Source: Litomosoides sigmodontis (Eukaryota > Nematoda > Chromadorea > Rhabditida > Onchocercidae). From it: 64,000 nucleotides of DNA. Both the position numbers and the translations under genes were made by a program. Positions 37,347 to 49,410 of this stretch are shown piece after piece (within the stretch, counting starts at the first letter, position 1; every line of letters starts with the position of its first letter). The stretch is taken from the NCBI GenBank assembly GCA_963070105.1, contig OY718804.1, forward strand, positions 3,427,317-3,491,316, read 5' to 3'. The notes under the pieces were generated by a model. The model saw only the letters and a program-made list of their open reading frames with translations. It was not told the DNA's origin and made no database searches.

Positions 37347-38476
37347 CTGAAAACGAAAAAGACTAAAAGTTGGAGTTTTAAGCGGTTTCTTTAATTTAGG
37401 ATACCTACAATGCTTCAATTACAAATTCACTCCTCCTTTTTTGCTCAGTGAATTGTTCTCTTAACTTGTGAAATTTCTGAGAGGACCAGAATATTTCACG
37501 AGTTCCTTGTCCCCAATTTCTGTGAAATTAGAGAAGGGAGGAAAATTTACCACTTTTTTGCCTTTGCATAGTACAATTAGATATGTGAAGATAATTAGTG
37601 TTTTGAGTAAACCAATAATAACAATGAAAATCCACATTAATAACTTATCAGCAAAATTCCTACCTGCAACTTCATTCCTTACTCCTACATTACTGCAGAC
37701 ATCTTTCTTTTCAAAATTTTTTAATTCATAATAGCATTTTTGGACACTGTTCTCAGTGAAGCAAAGTATCGTTTTTTCCGGCTTAATTTGCTTTCCCGGA
37801 AATATTGAGTGGGGTATGATCTAATCCTCTACAAACTGTGCAATCCCAATATGGCAAATTTTGGAATTACTAGGATTATACCGGTTATTAGGCCAGAAAG
37901 TATACTGAAATGTGATAATTGATGGTAGAAGTGAGTAACCGGTCAGTGTAATTTCAAAAATATGCAATGGATGTAATAGCCTAGCGGCATCTCTTTTATA
38001 CATTTCCGGTAATGGACGCTTCAATCATTGATATACTTCTACATCAGCACATTTAATTTAATCACCGATCGTCCAAGAATTACTTAAAATTGACTCATGG
38101 ATGATTTAAATATTCTCTCATTTCATATTCCCGCAACGATTGTCCTGGGTAAAGCGTTTCATAGTGGTATGGAGCTATGTGAAACACGTTGTGCGGCTGA
38201 TACATACCACTGTGCAACTTTCACTTCTGATAGGTGTTTAGGGTGGAGGATTGCGTTGGTTGGTTGCTGTTCCGCTGGGATGAGGCTTATTGGCAAGAGA
38301 CTAGCTAAATCAGGGTGGTGGTGCTATAAAGGCCAAAGATCCCATCACTTTTCGTGTTTCAAAATAATAGCTATAGAGTGACGGTGATATCGAGCTTAGC
38401 CATGAAGCGACAATAATGTCGAGTTTAGAATTTGTGATGTATGTGGTTTTTAGTTTCTAGGTTGAAGCAAGTGAAA
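37347..38476. other. Divergent intergenic region (MSP-domain gene / C1QBP gene)
   Basis: Upstream flanks of two genes that point away from each other. Open frames at 37468-37731, 37821-38024 and 38097-38381 show no usable splice continuation. The last has a cysteine spacing faintly like a PAN domain, but I do not accept it as a gene. Confidence 0.5.
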
Positions 38477-40258
38477 ATGCGGTCAGCTACGATATGTCGT
38501 ACACTGTCAAAGGCCTTGCAGAGGCGTATACCAACAGCGGCTGTTTGTTCCGCAATCAGAATGCCTCCTAAAATTTCGATAGCACGGCAGATGTCAACCA
38601 CTCGGCGTATGTTTTTGTAGATTATCAGAAAGAAATGATGTATCACTTGAAAGTATAGAGTTCCTGTAAATTTTTCGTATTCTCTGGTCAACTGTAGCAA
38701 TATACTATTGCTGAAGACATCCATTTGACAACCAGAGACTTTCTACTTCGAACATCAGAAGAAATTATCGTGGATTCGTGGATTCTCTTATCTTGCGAGG
38801 AGGGGAGGAGGTGGAGATGAGCTGAGTATGGAGGGAAGAGTGGGAAATGTTATTTATGCCTAAATTTAGGATACTCTGTTCATAAATTACTTTTCTTATT
38901 TCAGCGTTGAATAACGAGTTAGTTGATGCTTTAAAAAATGAAATTACGGCTGAAAAACAACTGGAAAAAGAAAATCTTCGAGGTGAAAAAGCCCCAAGAA
39001 TCTCAGGCTTTGAAATTACAACTGATGGTGCTAACGTGCAGTTGGCAAAACTTCATGGCAACGAAAAGTAATTTTTAAAGTTTATAGAGGACTGTAGATC
39101 TGCTGTGGCAGTGATGATGATACATATATTTAGTATTAAAACGTGTAAGGCGCTGTGGAACATGTCTGAAAATGTCTAAAGCAAATGATTGTGACATACA
39201 TTAAATAATTGATGTGGGTCATTCAGACTAGTACGTAGATTAAAAACGCTTAAATGATAGTCCTTATGGGAAAGTTTGGAATCAGATTCGGCAATTATTT
39301 CTTTACCTTTGAAATGTCGTAAAATACTTCGTATTTAATTACTAGCATTTTACAGAATCAACGTTTACTTTAATGTGAATCACTCAGTGGATATGGAAGG
39401 CGAAGAAGATGAGGTCTCTCTTGTTTCTTTTCTTTTCTTTTGGGTTATGTAGTTCACTTTTTCTTACATATAATTGAGGTTTTCGTTTGTAAGCAATCAA
39501 GCTCGTACAGGGCACATTAGTATCACACTATTCCATATCTTTTGTTTATTAATATTTATTTCTGTTAGCTATCATTTTGTGTAGGATGAAGGAGTGCCAC
39601 TCGCTTTGCCTTCACTTACGATAGAAATTATTAAAGCCCAGCAACGACTATGCTTTTATCTTGACTTATGCGAGAACGAAGATGCGACGGAAGCAAACGA
39701 ACGCTGTAAGTAACATTTAGTTTTTATCTTGATTAATTTTCGTTATCAAGCAGATTCACAAATTCTGGAAAGCTCCTTTTTTCGACGAATTCATTCGTAT
39801 ATGTTTTACTTGCAGTCGATTTCCGTGTGGCGGAATTTTACATTGCTCCAGCATCCAAAGGAGCAGAAGATGAAGATGTACCTGAATCAGTATACTCATC
39901 GTCAGGCAAATATATTGACCCAGTATGCATTTCCTATGTTGTAGCTTAGTTTTTCTCAAGTATTTTTTAATCATCGGAAGCTGTTGGGTTAATTTAAGTG
40001 GTTATTGTTTGTTATTTGTGAAAAAAGTAATTCGCATAATTGCAAGCTTAAAAAATGAAGTTATATAGTGGAATCAAGTGATAATTAATAACTATTACCA
40101 AATTTCAGACTCTTCACGATCTTTTATTCAATCATTATTTGGCGGAACGTGGTTTCAATCAGAAATTTTGTCGTGAAGTAGTGGATTTCGCTACACACTA
40201 TGAGCATTCGCAATATGTTAAACTGTTAACAGATATCCAATCATTTGTTTCAAAGTGA
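38477..40258 (+). CDS. C1QBP: C1QBP / p32 / MAM33 family mitochondrial matrix protein
   Basis: Six exons: 38477-38606, 38905-39067, 39356-39413, 39585-39705, 39816-39922, 40109-40258. They give about 242 residues. Exon 1 encodes a textbook mitochondrial presequence, rich in Arg with no acidic residues (MRSATICRTLSKALQRR at the start, ARQMSTTR at the end). It joins in phase to the helix LNNELVDALKNEITAEKQ. Family matches follow: the acidic central segment, PSLTIEIIKAQQ, and the C-terminal helix with LAERGFNQKFCREVVDFATHYEHSQYVKLL. p32/MAM33 proteins form doughnut trimers in the matrix and support mitochondrial ribosome assembly and oxidative phosphorylation. All introns are GT-AG. The exon 1 assignment rests on phase, position and presequence character rather than direct homology. 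Confidence 0.92.
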
Positions 40259-40759
40259 GATATTAGTAAATAACTGATGTTTATGAAACCTTCCACATGT
40301 TTCTTCAAGTGTTTGGAATCTCCTAACTAATCCCCGTGTTGTTGAAGCTTCCCCATTTTAATGCTATTACTCATTGATCCAATGCGTTATTTTTGTTTTC
40401 GCATAGTAAATTTTATTAAGTATTATTTTTGCTGCTTTTGAAGTCTATTAATAGACTCAGAATATTGCTATCTTTATCTCTTTAAAGGTTTGATTGAATT
40501 AAAGCAGTTATTTGATGTCAGCAATTCAAGAATGAGGAGAAAGGGTGGAAATGCTCAGGGAGTGTTAATATTTAATAGATGGAGTGAATCTTGTCTTAAA
40601 AGTTGCACTGTATAGCATGATATAATTTTCTTGGATTTAGCGAGAAGTATAAAATTTTATCTAATTAAAGTGTTTGAAGCACACCAACCTTTGGCTACTA
40701 TGTAAATGAAGCTATTGCGCGTTGTAAGACAGTTGTCATTAATTTAGAAATTTTTGAGA
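40259..40759. other. Short gap between C1QBP and the PP2C gene
   Basis: About 500 bp between two plus-strand genes, AT-rich, with no coding signal. It is short enough that the two genes might be co-transcribed, but no trans-splice evidence can be read from DNA alone. Confidence 0.5.
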
Positions 40760-43700
40760 ATGGCTCACGGGTGTGTAGGATCGAAAGAACTTCAGCAGAG
40801 TGATAATGAAGTACTAATATCACTAGTGAAAAATTATGTGGGATCTTCGCCCGATACTGATAAAGAAGCTACCATTAGGTTTCGTTCGCCTTACATGCAA
40901 ACAACAAAGCATGATGCACGTGGGGATGCGGTAGCGCTGATTGTCGAGCACTTGCACCAAAGGTTCATATTTTCTTAATTTTTAAATCATTTTGTTTGGT
41001 AACTACGTTATTTGTGGTGGAATCGAGTTAAATCTCTTCTGATCCAACGGAACACCTTTTTTGTGTCGATTGTGTTGGAGGTAAAATAGAAAGTGCTGTC
41101 GTCAGTTATATCTCAATCGAAAATGAGGGCCATGTTACTAGTGTCCTATGAAGCAGTTGAATGAATGATGTCACAATTACTTTCAGAGGGTTTCCTCCTT
41201 GGGCGGCTTATACGATAGCATATTCACTGGTGGATGCATATGCTAATGAACTGAATACAACAGAAGTACCATTTGATGAGAATGATTATAGTGCAATCGA
41301 CGCCACTGTTTGGTGTCGTGAAGTTATACGTTGTTTGAATATGTACCTCAACAATTTGATAAACGATTCTGTTCCACTACCAAGTAATTCATTTATCAAA
41401 ATATTTTGGTGGAATTTTTATCTGACGTCTACGGTCAGAGGTGAATTATTTAAGCGTATAAATGTCTAAATGGATAAGATCTTTCTCTTACACGTTTTTC
41501 CGTGTTCTTAACTGTGAAAATAAATTGGTAGCGACAAATTTCTTTGATGTTATGAACAAATGTTTATTTTCCATCTAATTTGAACAAAAATGAATGAAAA
41601 TTTTTTATTTAGATGAGGAGGCATTTCGGTACACGTGTAGTTCAAAAATAGCATTCACTACATAGGACCTTTTACTTATGCCCGAATTTCTTCAGAGATT
41701 CAACCTATTTCCAACCAGCTGTTGTATTCATATTGTGCCCAAAAAAATCGGCGTTCCAAAATGGAAGATCGTGCAGTCCTTCTACCTTCACTTTCCGTAA
41801 TTGAACCAACTAAGGTTTTGTTTTTGACATTTTTATACAGTTCTTCAAGATTACGTTATAATGTTGCAAATCATGGTAATATGTACGTTCGCATCAAGAT
41901 TGATCAACAGAAGCAATCATAATATGAATTTAAATTTGACTTTTCTAAATTTATAAAAAATCAGTAAATTAGAGTTTATGCATATATTTCAAAAATATTC
42001 ACGTACTTTCGTAGAGTTTTTGTGACAGTGTTTATGGAAAGTATAGTTCAGTTATGCTGTCAATTAATGGTTATGCTATCACTTAATAGAAAAATAGTTT
42101 TGGATTTATTGCATATTTTAACACTATGCCCAGTGCACCAGTTAGACACGTTTTCATTATATTGTCAAGAGTGCTGAGCGTAGAAGTTATTTGGAACTTT
42201 AGTAAATTTAATCCCGCAGTTAATAGCTATCCATGTTTGTACTGATTTATAGGGCGATTGCCGTGATCACGATTCGTTTTTTGCCGTATTTGATGGCCAT
42301 AATGGAGTTGATTGCGCCAATTATGCAAGTTCTCATTTTGCACGATGCCTTATTCAAACTACCCAATACTCTGCTGGTCAAATTGAGAGCATAATGAGAA
42401 ATGCCTTTGCTGAAGTTGATAAAAGACTCACTGCACGATGTAAAAATGAGGTATGCATTTGCTTTGTAAGTAGTGGCAGAAATCATATAAGATTAGTGTA
42501 ACATTTTGTTATAAATTTGGGCTAATCTGTTAGATGAACCGAAGGAAGGAAATGCAGCAAAGGGGATTAGTACGATTTGTGCACGAAGCTTTCGGATTTT
42601 TCCTAATTTAAAATCGATGCATTTTTCATATTATTTTAGCATATAAAAGGTGGCACTACCGCTGTTTGTGCTTTTCTTCGAGCCCGGAAACATTTATGTG
42701 TTGGTTGGTGCGGTGACTCAGCTGTAGCTGTCTTACGAAAGGATGGAGTACGAACATTGTCATCAGCTCACTCGCCAGATGTTCCGGTAAATGCAAAGTT
42801 TATTACGTTGAGTTGGAAACTTATTAAATACACTGATTGACTGCTAAAGTGTAATTTTTTCAAACGTACTTCATCTGACGGTGAAGGAAACACTCAGATC
42901 CAGAATGACGCATTGAAGGTGGTATATTTCGGTAAATTGAATTACAAAATTGAATGTTGGTATTAAATATTGTTTGTTTCACTTATAAATTAGGAACTGT
43001 ATGCTAGAATTACAAAGTTTCTGCATAACAATATAGGTCGGAACCTTCGAAGTGAATCGAAAAACAGTTAAGGCAGACTTAAGCGAAGAAAAAAGGAAAA
43101 AACCAGATGAATAATAGTCGAAAGGAATGGATAATAATGGATTGAGTGCTTTCAAGGCTAAAGACCCAGTTTAATTTGGAAGTGAATTAGTGAAAATGCG
43201 GAACATTAAACAGACATTAGAATTGTTGTATAGTATTAGTAATAGCTGTGATAATCTGCCATTCTTAATTTCATATTTTATAGTCCTTTCCAGTTTGTTT
43301 GTTACCAAAGAGTATCTTGATGACTCACTTCTGCACTATCATCCGAAATAAAAAATCCAAAACCATGTGCAGAACAACTTCTGTATTTTGTAAAAAAAAT
43401 CTTTTAAGGGTATTTTTTGATTTAAAACAAGAGTGAATGGAAGGAGCTACTGACAGTTGAGCCGGATTTCAACATGTTAAATGAAAGAAGAACAGATTTT
43501 GATCATTACTTTTTTTCCATACACTATGGAGTTTGTCAGTAAAAGAACAGGGTGAAGGAGTAAAATAAATTATAAAGAGAAAAAACCTGTTGAAGTTTAA
43601 TTAGAATGATGGCGAATAGAAAAAGTCGTTACACTTCAACTGAATTAATTTACTTAGGAAGAAGTACGTCGAATAGAAAATGCAGGCGGTATGGTTGTGC

Positions 43701-43814
43701 CAATACAAGGCGAACTCAGAGTCAACGGCATTTTAAATTTAACGCGTTCTCTAGGTTTGTTATATTAAGCTTATAGATACTGTGAAATTAAAGTTTCCCT
43801 AAAAGTTTTTTTAG

Positions 43815-43848
<34 letters not shown>

Positions 43849-45029
43849 ACAATAATTGGTGTCATTGTGTGCAGCGTGAAATTATTATTTTATGAAACTG
43901 AATAGTTTTTGTTTTGTTTTCCCTTCTCCAAGCCTCGCAAAAATTAGCATAGTTTCGTGGATCAGAACACAACGTAATCTAAATAAGTAGATAAGACTAA
44001 GTGTAACGAGCTTGTTTCTCGATTTTCTGATCTTGTGTGATGATTTTTTTGAATGTAAATTTTTTTAAAAAGCTTTTCCGGAAACTGTGATTTCAAAACA
44101 ATGCAGCAATGACATTTCTGGACAAAAACCATTGATTGATCTCATATTACTTGCAGGCGATATTGATGGCAGACCGATGATATCACCTGAACCAGATGTT
44201 TTGTCATTTGAGCTCGATAATTCCGAATACCTCTTATTATTATCGTGCGATGGTGTTTGGGATTCCTTAAGTGAACAAGCGGTGTATTCTCATGTTGCGC
44301 AGTTTGTTTGTAAGAATTCACAAGAAAGTAAGCCTGCTTATCTCCTTATTTACTACTTAGTCGTAGTAAATTCAATTCATCTCACCAATTCGAACAATGC
44401 AGTCTAATTGGTTTTGCTTATTATAAAAATAAAGCAAAATAAAAAACTCCTTTTCATGAGACTGCTTTTTCACACGTAAGCTTTTTAAAACCCACAGCCT
44501 ATCATTTCCGGTAATACTCGATCAGTAGTAGTTTAAATAATCGGTTGATGCCGATTTAGATTTCATTAATTGGTCATAATATTGTTTCTGGTAAAAAGGC
44601 GATGAACAGGATATAATATTCGAAAATCTTAAAGTGAGAAATGTTATGGCTTGAGCAAAACTTACCATTCTTACATCTACTTAAAGATTCTGTAACGTTT
44701 CGCACTGCTCAAGCAGATCTTAATGTTTGTTGATTTAGCCGAAGAATTATAAGAAGGAATTTTATTAAAAAATTGGAAGTTTCCTGGGCAACTGATCTTC
44801 CCGAATTAGTATAATCGCATTGAAATTGGGTCTAAGACATAATGCATGACATTTGCTCTACATCTTACTCGGATAAGTATGGTTTGTTTTTATTGCAGAT
44901 TATGGGAAGCTGGCAGAATTCGTTGTTGATCGAGCCAGAGAAACCGGAGCAACAGACAATTTAACGTTTATCTGCGTTTTTTTGAGGCCTGTGGAAGATT
45001 TGTGGAAGCTGTTCCTTGCTGAAACTTAA
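40760..45029 (+). CDS. fem-2: PP2C-type Ser/Thr phosphatase, PPM1E/F / FEM-2 subfamily
   Basis: Eight exons: 40760-40962, 41187-41383, 41696-41814, 42253-42450, 42640-42786, 43658-43754, 44157-44327, 44899-45029. They give about 420 residues. A non-catalytic N-terminal part of about 145 residues (WAAYTIAYSLVDAYANELN is typical of its helical nature) precedes the PP2C domain. PP2C motifs in order: NRRSKMEDR, FAVFDGHNG (metal-binding Asp), GGTTAVCAFL, WCGDSAVAV, LRVNGILNLTRSLGD, LLLLSCDGVWD and GATDNLTFICVF. All four metal-binding acidic positions are present; the usual FDGHGG is FDGHNG. In C. elegans the PPM1F-like phosphatase is FEM-2, which acts in male sex determination with FEM-1 and FEM-3. 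A PP2C identity is certain; the fem-2 orthology is inferred from domain layout and similarity to PPM1F. Confidence 0.85.
43815..43849. repeat. (TA)n microsatellite in an intron of the PP2C gene
   Basis: About 34 bp of alternating TA with one C interruption, within the intron between exons 6 and 7. Confidence 0.9.
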
Positions 45030-45910
45030 TTTATAATCAATCTTTAAGCGATCACTGTCATTTATTTTCCAAATAATCTAATTGATAAGATTACTAATTA
45101 TTGACTGACTTTTTGTTGTGCCTTGTTGAGTACTTCTGTCAGTCTTATATACTGTATAATTCTCATCAAATAGGTCATTTTAGCTTTTTCGCATGCGTTT
45201 AATTCAATAATGTCTTTGTGATTTTGGGACTATAGGCTGAGTTAAAGGGCCAAAGAAATTTTATAATCTATTTTTATTTTATGTAATTCAATGTGTTCTG
45301 CACTCAAGCATTTGGCGTTGTTACTGATTTTTTTTATCAGGTACCGTTTTCTTGTAAATTTATCTGTTCATATATCTCATTTATTCTTTCTTTTTTCTTT
45401 TCATTTATCTTGATTAGAAGAGCATGAGTTTGAGAGGAACTCATGCTAATTAACTGCTGTATTTTTTTTGAGCGAAAATTTCAGATTACAGTCTTTGTCC
45501 GAGCATTTATCTGGAAAATTTTAACGTACTAACGTGTTTCTAATGCATTGCATATCTGTTATGATTGATACCATCTTTCGTTGTAAAATTTTTTCAGTGT
45601 TCTTCATGTTTCTAGGCGTTTCATATAGTTTTCATATAAATTTTGCACTTAATTCAAGTGTGTGTACTTTTTGCAACTGAGTACAATATGTAGTCAATTA
45701 TTGCTCCACTTCAGTTACACTTCATAAAGGAACGGTAGCGTGTCCTTAAATAGATCAAATTTAAAAATTGGGAGAAAGGCGACAAGAGAACTTGTATGGA
45801 ATTAAACGGACTACTGAATGATGAGCAGGTAGTTTACCAGTATGCAAAATTGTTCATTTTCGTATTGGCTAGCCCTCGATTAAATTTACTCATTGTTGAC
45901 GAACTAAATG

Positions 45911-45941
<31 letters not shown>

Positions 45942-46985
45942 CGAAAGAACAACGGACTCTTTTGTCGCATAGCTCAGTAGAACAAATAAATATCAGAACA
46001 AATTTACATTTTTTTTAAAATTAATTTAGAGATATGTTAGTTGAATTGGACTTTGAAGGTCAATCCGATTCACAAAGAAAAAATGAAAAAAAAAAACGAT
46101 ATACGTCGTAAATTTTACTTCCAGCGCTTCGGAATGTTATCGAAGGATTTTTTAAGTTAAACATCAACAATGAAATAACCAGAGGTGATTGTGCTCATTT
46201 TTGCTACTAATTTAAAATATTAATTTCGCGAATTCATTCTGTTAACAACTCGTGCACACTATAGCATACATGGGATTTTCTGAAATTTCATTAAAATATT
46301 GTAAAGAGACAAATTCGTTTTTATTTACCATCACTGTTTCGATTGCACACAAGTGGTATGGCAAAGTTAGTTATTTCAACGTAGTACATTTTAATACTTT
46401 GTGAACTATTGCTATTTTACGATGTATATCGTTTTTTTTCTCATTTTTTTTAGTTTTTTGTAAATCGGATTGACCGATTTACTTTCGTTCAAGTTTTACT
46501 AAGTGATTTGAAGTAAGGAAGGAGCTGTACGTCTGAACTTGAATTGTTCTTCGTCAGTAGTACGCACATACATAAAGATGACGCTGATGCATTTCATCAT
46601 TTGTCTTAGCCGAGCAGCTGATGCATTTGTTTTTAGCAAAAAAAAGTGATATTTGCATAAATGTTTCTTGTATCTTTTTTATGTTCAAAAATATAATTAA
46701 TGGAATTACATAATTCAATAGTGATTTACTTGGTCGTAACACAGTTTTGAACTTTTCGAACATCAATAATTCTAATGGTTAGGATATGAAAGTGTTGCAA
46801 AAAAAACTTCGTGAAAATAATTTTCCATTCAAATTTGAAATAACAATTTCAGCATAAATCATATCAAAGGATTTATGATATAGCAAATTGGCGATAGCAT
46901 AATAGTAAGTTAACAACTAACAATTACGTAATCCTTACAATTCATTAAATATTCAATTAATTTCGAATCAATCGGTGATGTTCGT
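45030..46985. other. Convergent intergenic region (PP2C gene / TMEM144 gene)
   Basis: About 2 kb of AT-rich sequence holding the 3' flanks of two converging genes and an AT microsatellite. The minus-strand open frame at 46554-46766 lacks homology or splice support. Confidence 0.6.
45911..45941. repeat. (AT)n microsatellite
   Basis: Perfect alternating AT run of about 30 bp, intergenic. Confidence 0.9.
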
Positions 46986-49410
46986 TCAGAGATCTTTCGA
47001 CAATCCGATTATTACAGCACCCATAATAGTAATTACTATTGAAACTGATAAAATTTTCAAATTTCGTGTGCCGCAAATTTCTTTGAAATAAAATACACTC
47101 CAAAGAGCTCCAATTATACCTGGTACCATGCTATTAATAGGGAATGAAATAGACTGAGCAATGTAGTTGTTTGCAATGAACCTGAAATTTTTTTAGTAAA
47201 AGTTACTTTCTCTGATTATCGCGTTGGCAAAATGGTGGAAGATTTGTTGCTGTTTGTTGTTGTTGTTGTTGTTGTTGTTGTTTGTTGTGCTTACTTTCTT
47301 TTATTTTAGCATAAACAAGAAATGGCTAATTGCCTAGCTTAAGGCATGCACACTCATTCCCTATCCTCACTTATTCAACTGATTAAAATCTTTGTAAAAA
47401 AAAAGATTACCATGAAATTTGTGCAATGGCCCACATAATACCTGATGTAAACGCAGGTAGGATAATTTGATGATTGACCACTGGCCTATTACGTTTGATG
47501 ATAGCATAGGCTACTAGAATAACTGTGCTTGTGACGAAAATACCAGTGAAATGTGCAAAAACATACGGTAGCGCTTCCGATGATGCACCAACGAACTGCA
47601 ATAGCACAATAGCATTTTGAGGAAAAAAAAAGAAACGATACAATCAAATCGACCTTTTAAAGTTAAATTAGCAAAATAAATTTACAGTAACAATTCCTAC
47701 AATTATGGTATTTCATTTAAATTTTAGTAACGAAAGAAAGTATGGAATTCACTTTATCGGGATGTTCTTGAACATAAATAACAGGCACGAATGTTAGTCC
47801 GTAGAATAGACCAGCAAGCAGCGACAATGCTATACCACTGAAATTGGTATTTTTTTCCACTGTTGAAAATTTATTTATTTAAGAAGATTTTTCACAAAAA
47901 TTTCCTGGCAATTGAACCTGTCACATTAATTATTATCGGTGTAAAAATGATTGTTTGCTCTCATCGTACTCCTATTTTGCATCAATATTTTTCGATAATT
48001 AAAATTTCCACTTTGCTAATCGGAAATCAAAAAAGGTGTTGATTATGGCAGGCGGAAAAGTTTTACTGAGATACCACAAGTGAAACAAATTATTCTTTTT
48101 AGACTAAATTGTACGCGAAATAAGCGTTGTAATTTAAATAACTTAAAATAATTACTGATAAAGTTATCACAAAACAAATTAAAATAATCACTGATAAAGC
48201 TATCACAAAATAACTTAAAATAATCACTGATAAAGTTATCACAAAATAACTTACAATGCTCGCTTTTTTATCGAACCTTTCTTGTCTACCTCATCATTGC
48301 TTTTAAATAATTTCCTTTCTTCATAATCATTCGCATGTGATTTCAATGGCAACGCCGATGATTCCGCATCCATCGTCAACTCATTTTTTCCTTTTTCGCC
48401 AATTTCAATCAATTTGCTATCAGTTTTCGAAATTGGCTTTATCAGTGAAAATAGCACACCACTGAAATGATTTATAATTGAAATATACGAAAATGAAATA
48501 TAATTTTACCTCACTTTTTTTTTCGTTTTCCAATATTCTGCAATTTGAAATTTCCAAAAAAAAAAGTTCGATTGCAACTAATTACTAGATGGAAAAGAGT
48601 ACGAGCGCTTACCCTAAAAGAATAAGCACTAAGCCAGCATAATTCAGCGTGACACTATTTGGAACATTTTCTTTCAAGCCAAATAGGCCAAACCGACTAC
48701 TGGCCCAACCCATCAAACAACTAGCAATGCCCCAAATCAACAGTGCCATACCCATACCAATTAGTTGAAAAATTGGTATTGCCATTGCATTTCCTGAAAC
48801 TAGCATAAAAGATGATTGATAATTTAAATATGAAATATTAAAATTTGATGATAGAATGTTTCAATGTCCAGTGTTATAGACAGATTGATCGTATGGATAG
48901 ATACCTTAGCCATTTGAAATTTCAACAATTCAATCTACGCTATTCAACGTTCGAAATTAATCACTCACTCTGACGCTTTTTTCTTTTCTGTTATTTAAGA
49001 AGGGTTTTTTTTCCTCATTGATATAACTTCACTTACCAAACGACCAAAATACACCACCAAGCATTGCAAGTGGATAAAACTGAGGGAAACTTTCATAGAT
49101 GTTAATTATCATACCGACCAGAAATATCGCCGTAACCATTACCCATTGCGAGAAGAAACCTGTAAAACAAATGTAATTAATTAAATTAAGTAATATATGA
49201 AGTAAGCAAATTAAGTGAGATTGAATAGCACAGCGCTAGCAGATAATGTAGCATATGTTGGTTAAATTTTAAAATTTAAAAAAAGGTGAAGCGGTAAGAT
49301 AGCTTACCGTCACCAGGATCAAATCGTTTGATAGGTACGAATAAAGATCCGAATAAACAAGTTGAAACACCACAGGCGGCTAATCCTTTTAATGTTTTGC
49401 CTAGTGACAT
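46986..49410 (-). CDS. TMEM144: TMEM144-family multipass membrane transporter-like protein
   Basis: Seven minus-strand exons: 49308-49410, 49037-49159, 48613-48793, 48255-48461, 47753-47837, 47411-47595, 46986-47181. They give about 359 residues. About ten hydrophobic segments are visible. Strong family matches: LFGSLFVPIKRFDPGDG in helix 1, FFSQWV, AMLGGVFWSFGNA, GWASSRFGLFGL, the second-half repeat GLFYGLTFVPVIYVQEH, and YVFAHFTGIFVTSTV. A hydrophilic loop of about 60 residues (exon 4) splits the two five-helix halves. TMEM144 belongs to the drug/metabolite transporter superfamily; its substrate is not firmly established, with carbohydrate transport suggested. Start is the ATG giving MSLGKTLKG before helix 1. 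All introns are GT-AG. Confidence 0.93.
47254..47284. repeat. (TTG)n trinucleotide repeat in a TMEM144 intron
   Basis: About ten GTT/TTG units in the intron between exons 6 and 7 of the TMEM144 gene. Confidence 0.85.
48139..48250. repeat. 36-bp tandem repeat, three copies, abutting a 5' splice site
   Basis: The core CTGATAAAG recurs at 48155, 48191 and 48227, a period of 36 bp. Units carry TAACTTAAAATAAT and TATCACAAAA with few changes. The last unit runs into TAACTTAC at 48247-48254, which on the minus strand is the GTAAGTTA donor of TMEM144 exon 4. Confidence 0.85.

Noticed and set aside
38097..38381. Plus-strand open frame with cysteine spacing faintly like a PAN/Apple domain
   Set aside because: Too few cysteines match, there is no signal peptide, and no splice partner extends the domain.
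38425..38724. Minus-strand open frame with a KAFDSV-like stretch resembling a LINE reverse transcriptase
   Set aside because: No other RT motifs or catalytic YxDD are present, and the opposite strand codes the C1QBP mitochondrial leader, which joins in phase to the next exon.
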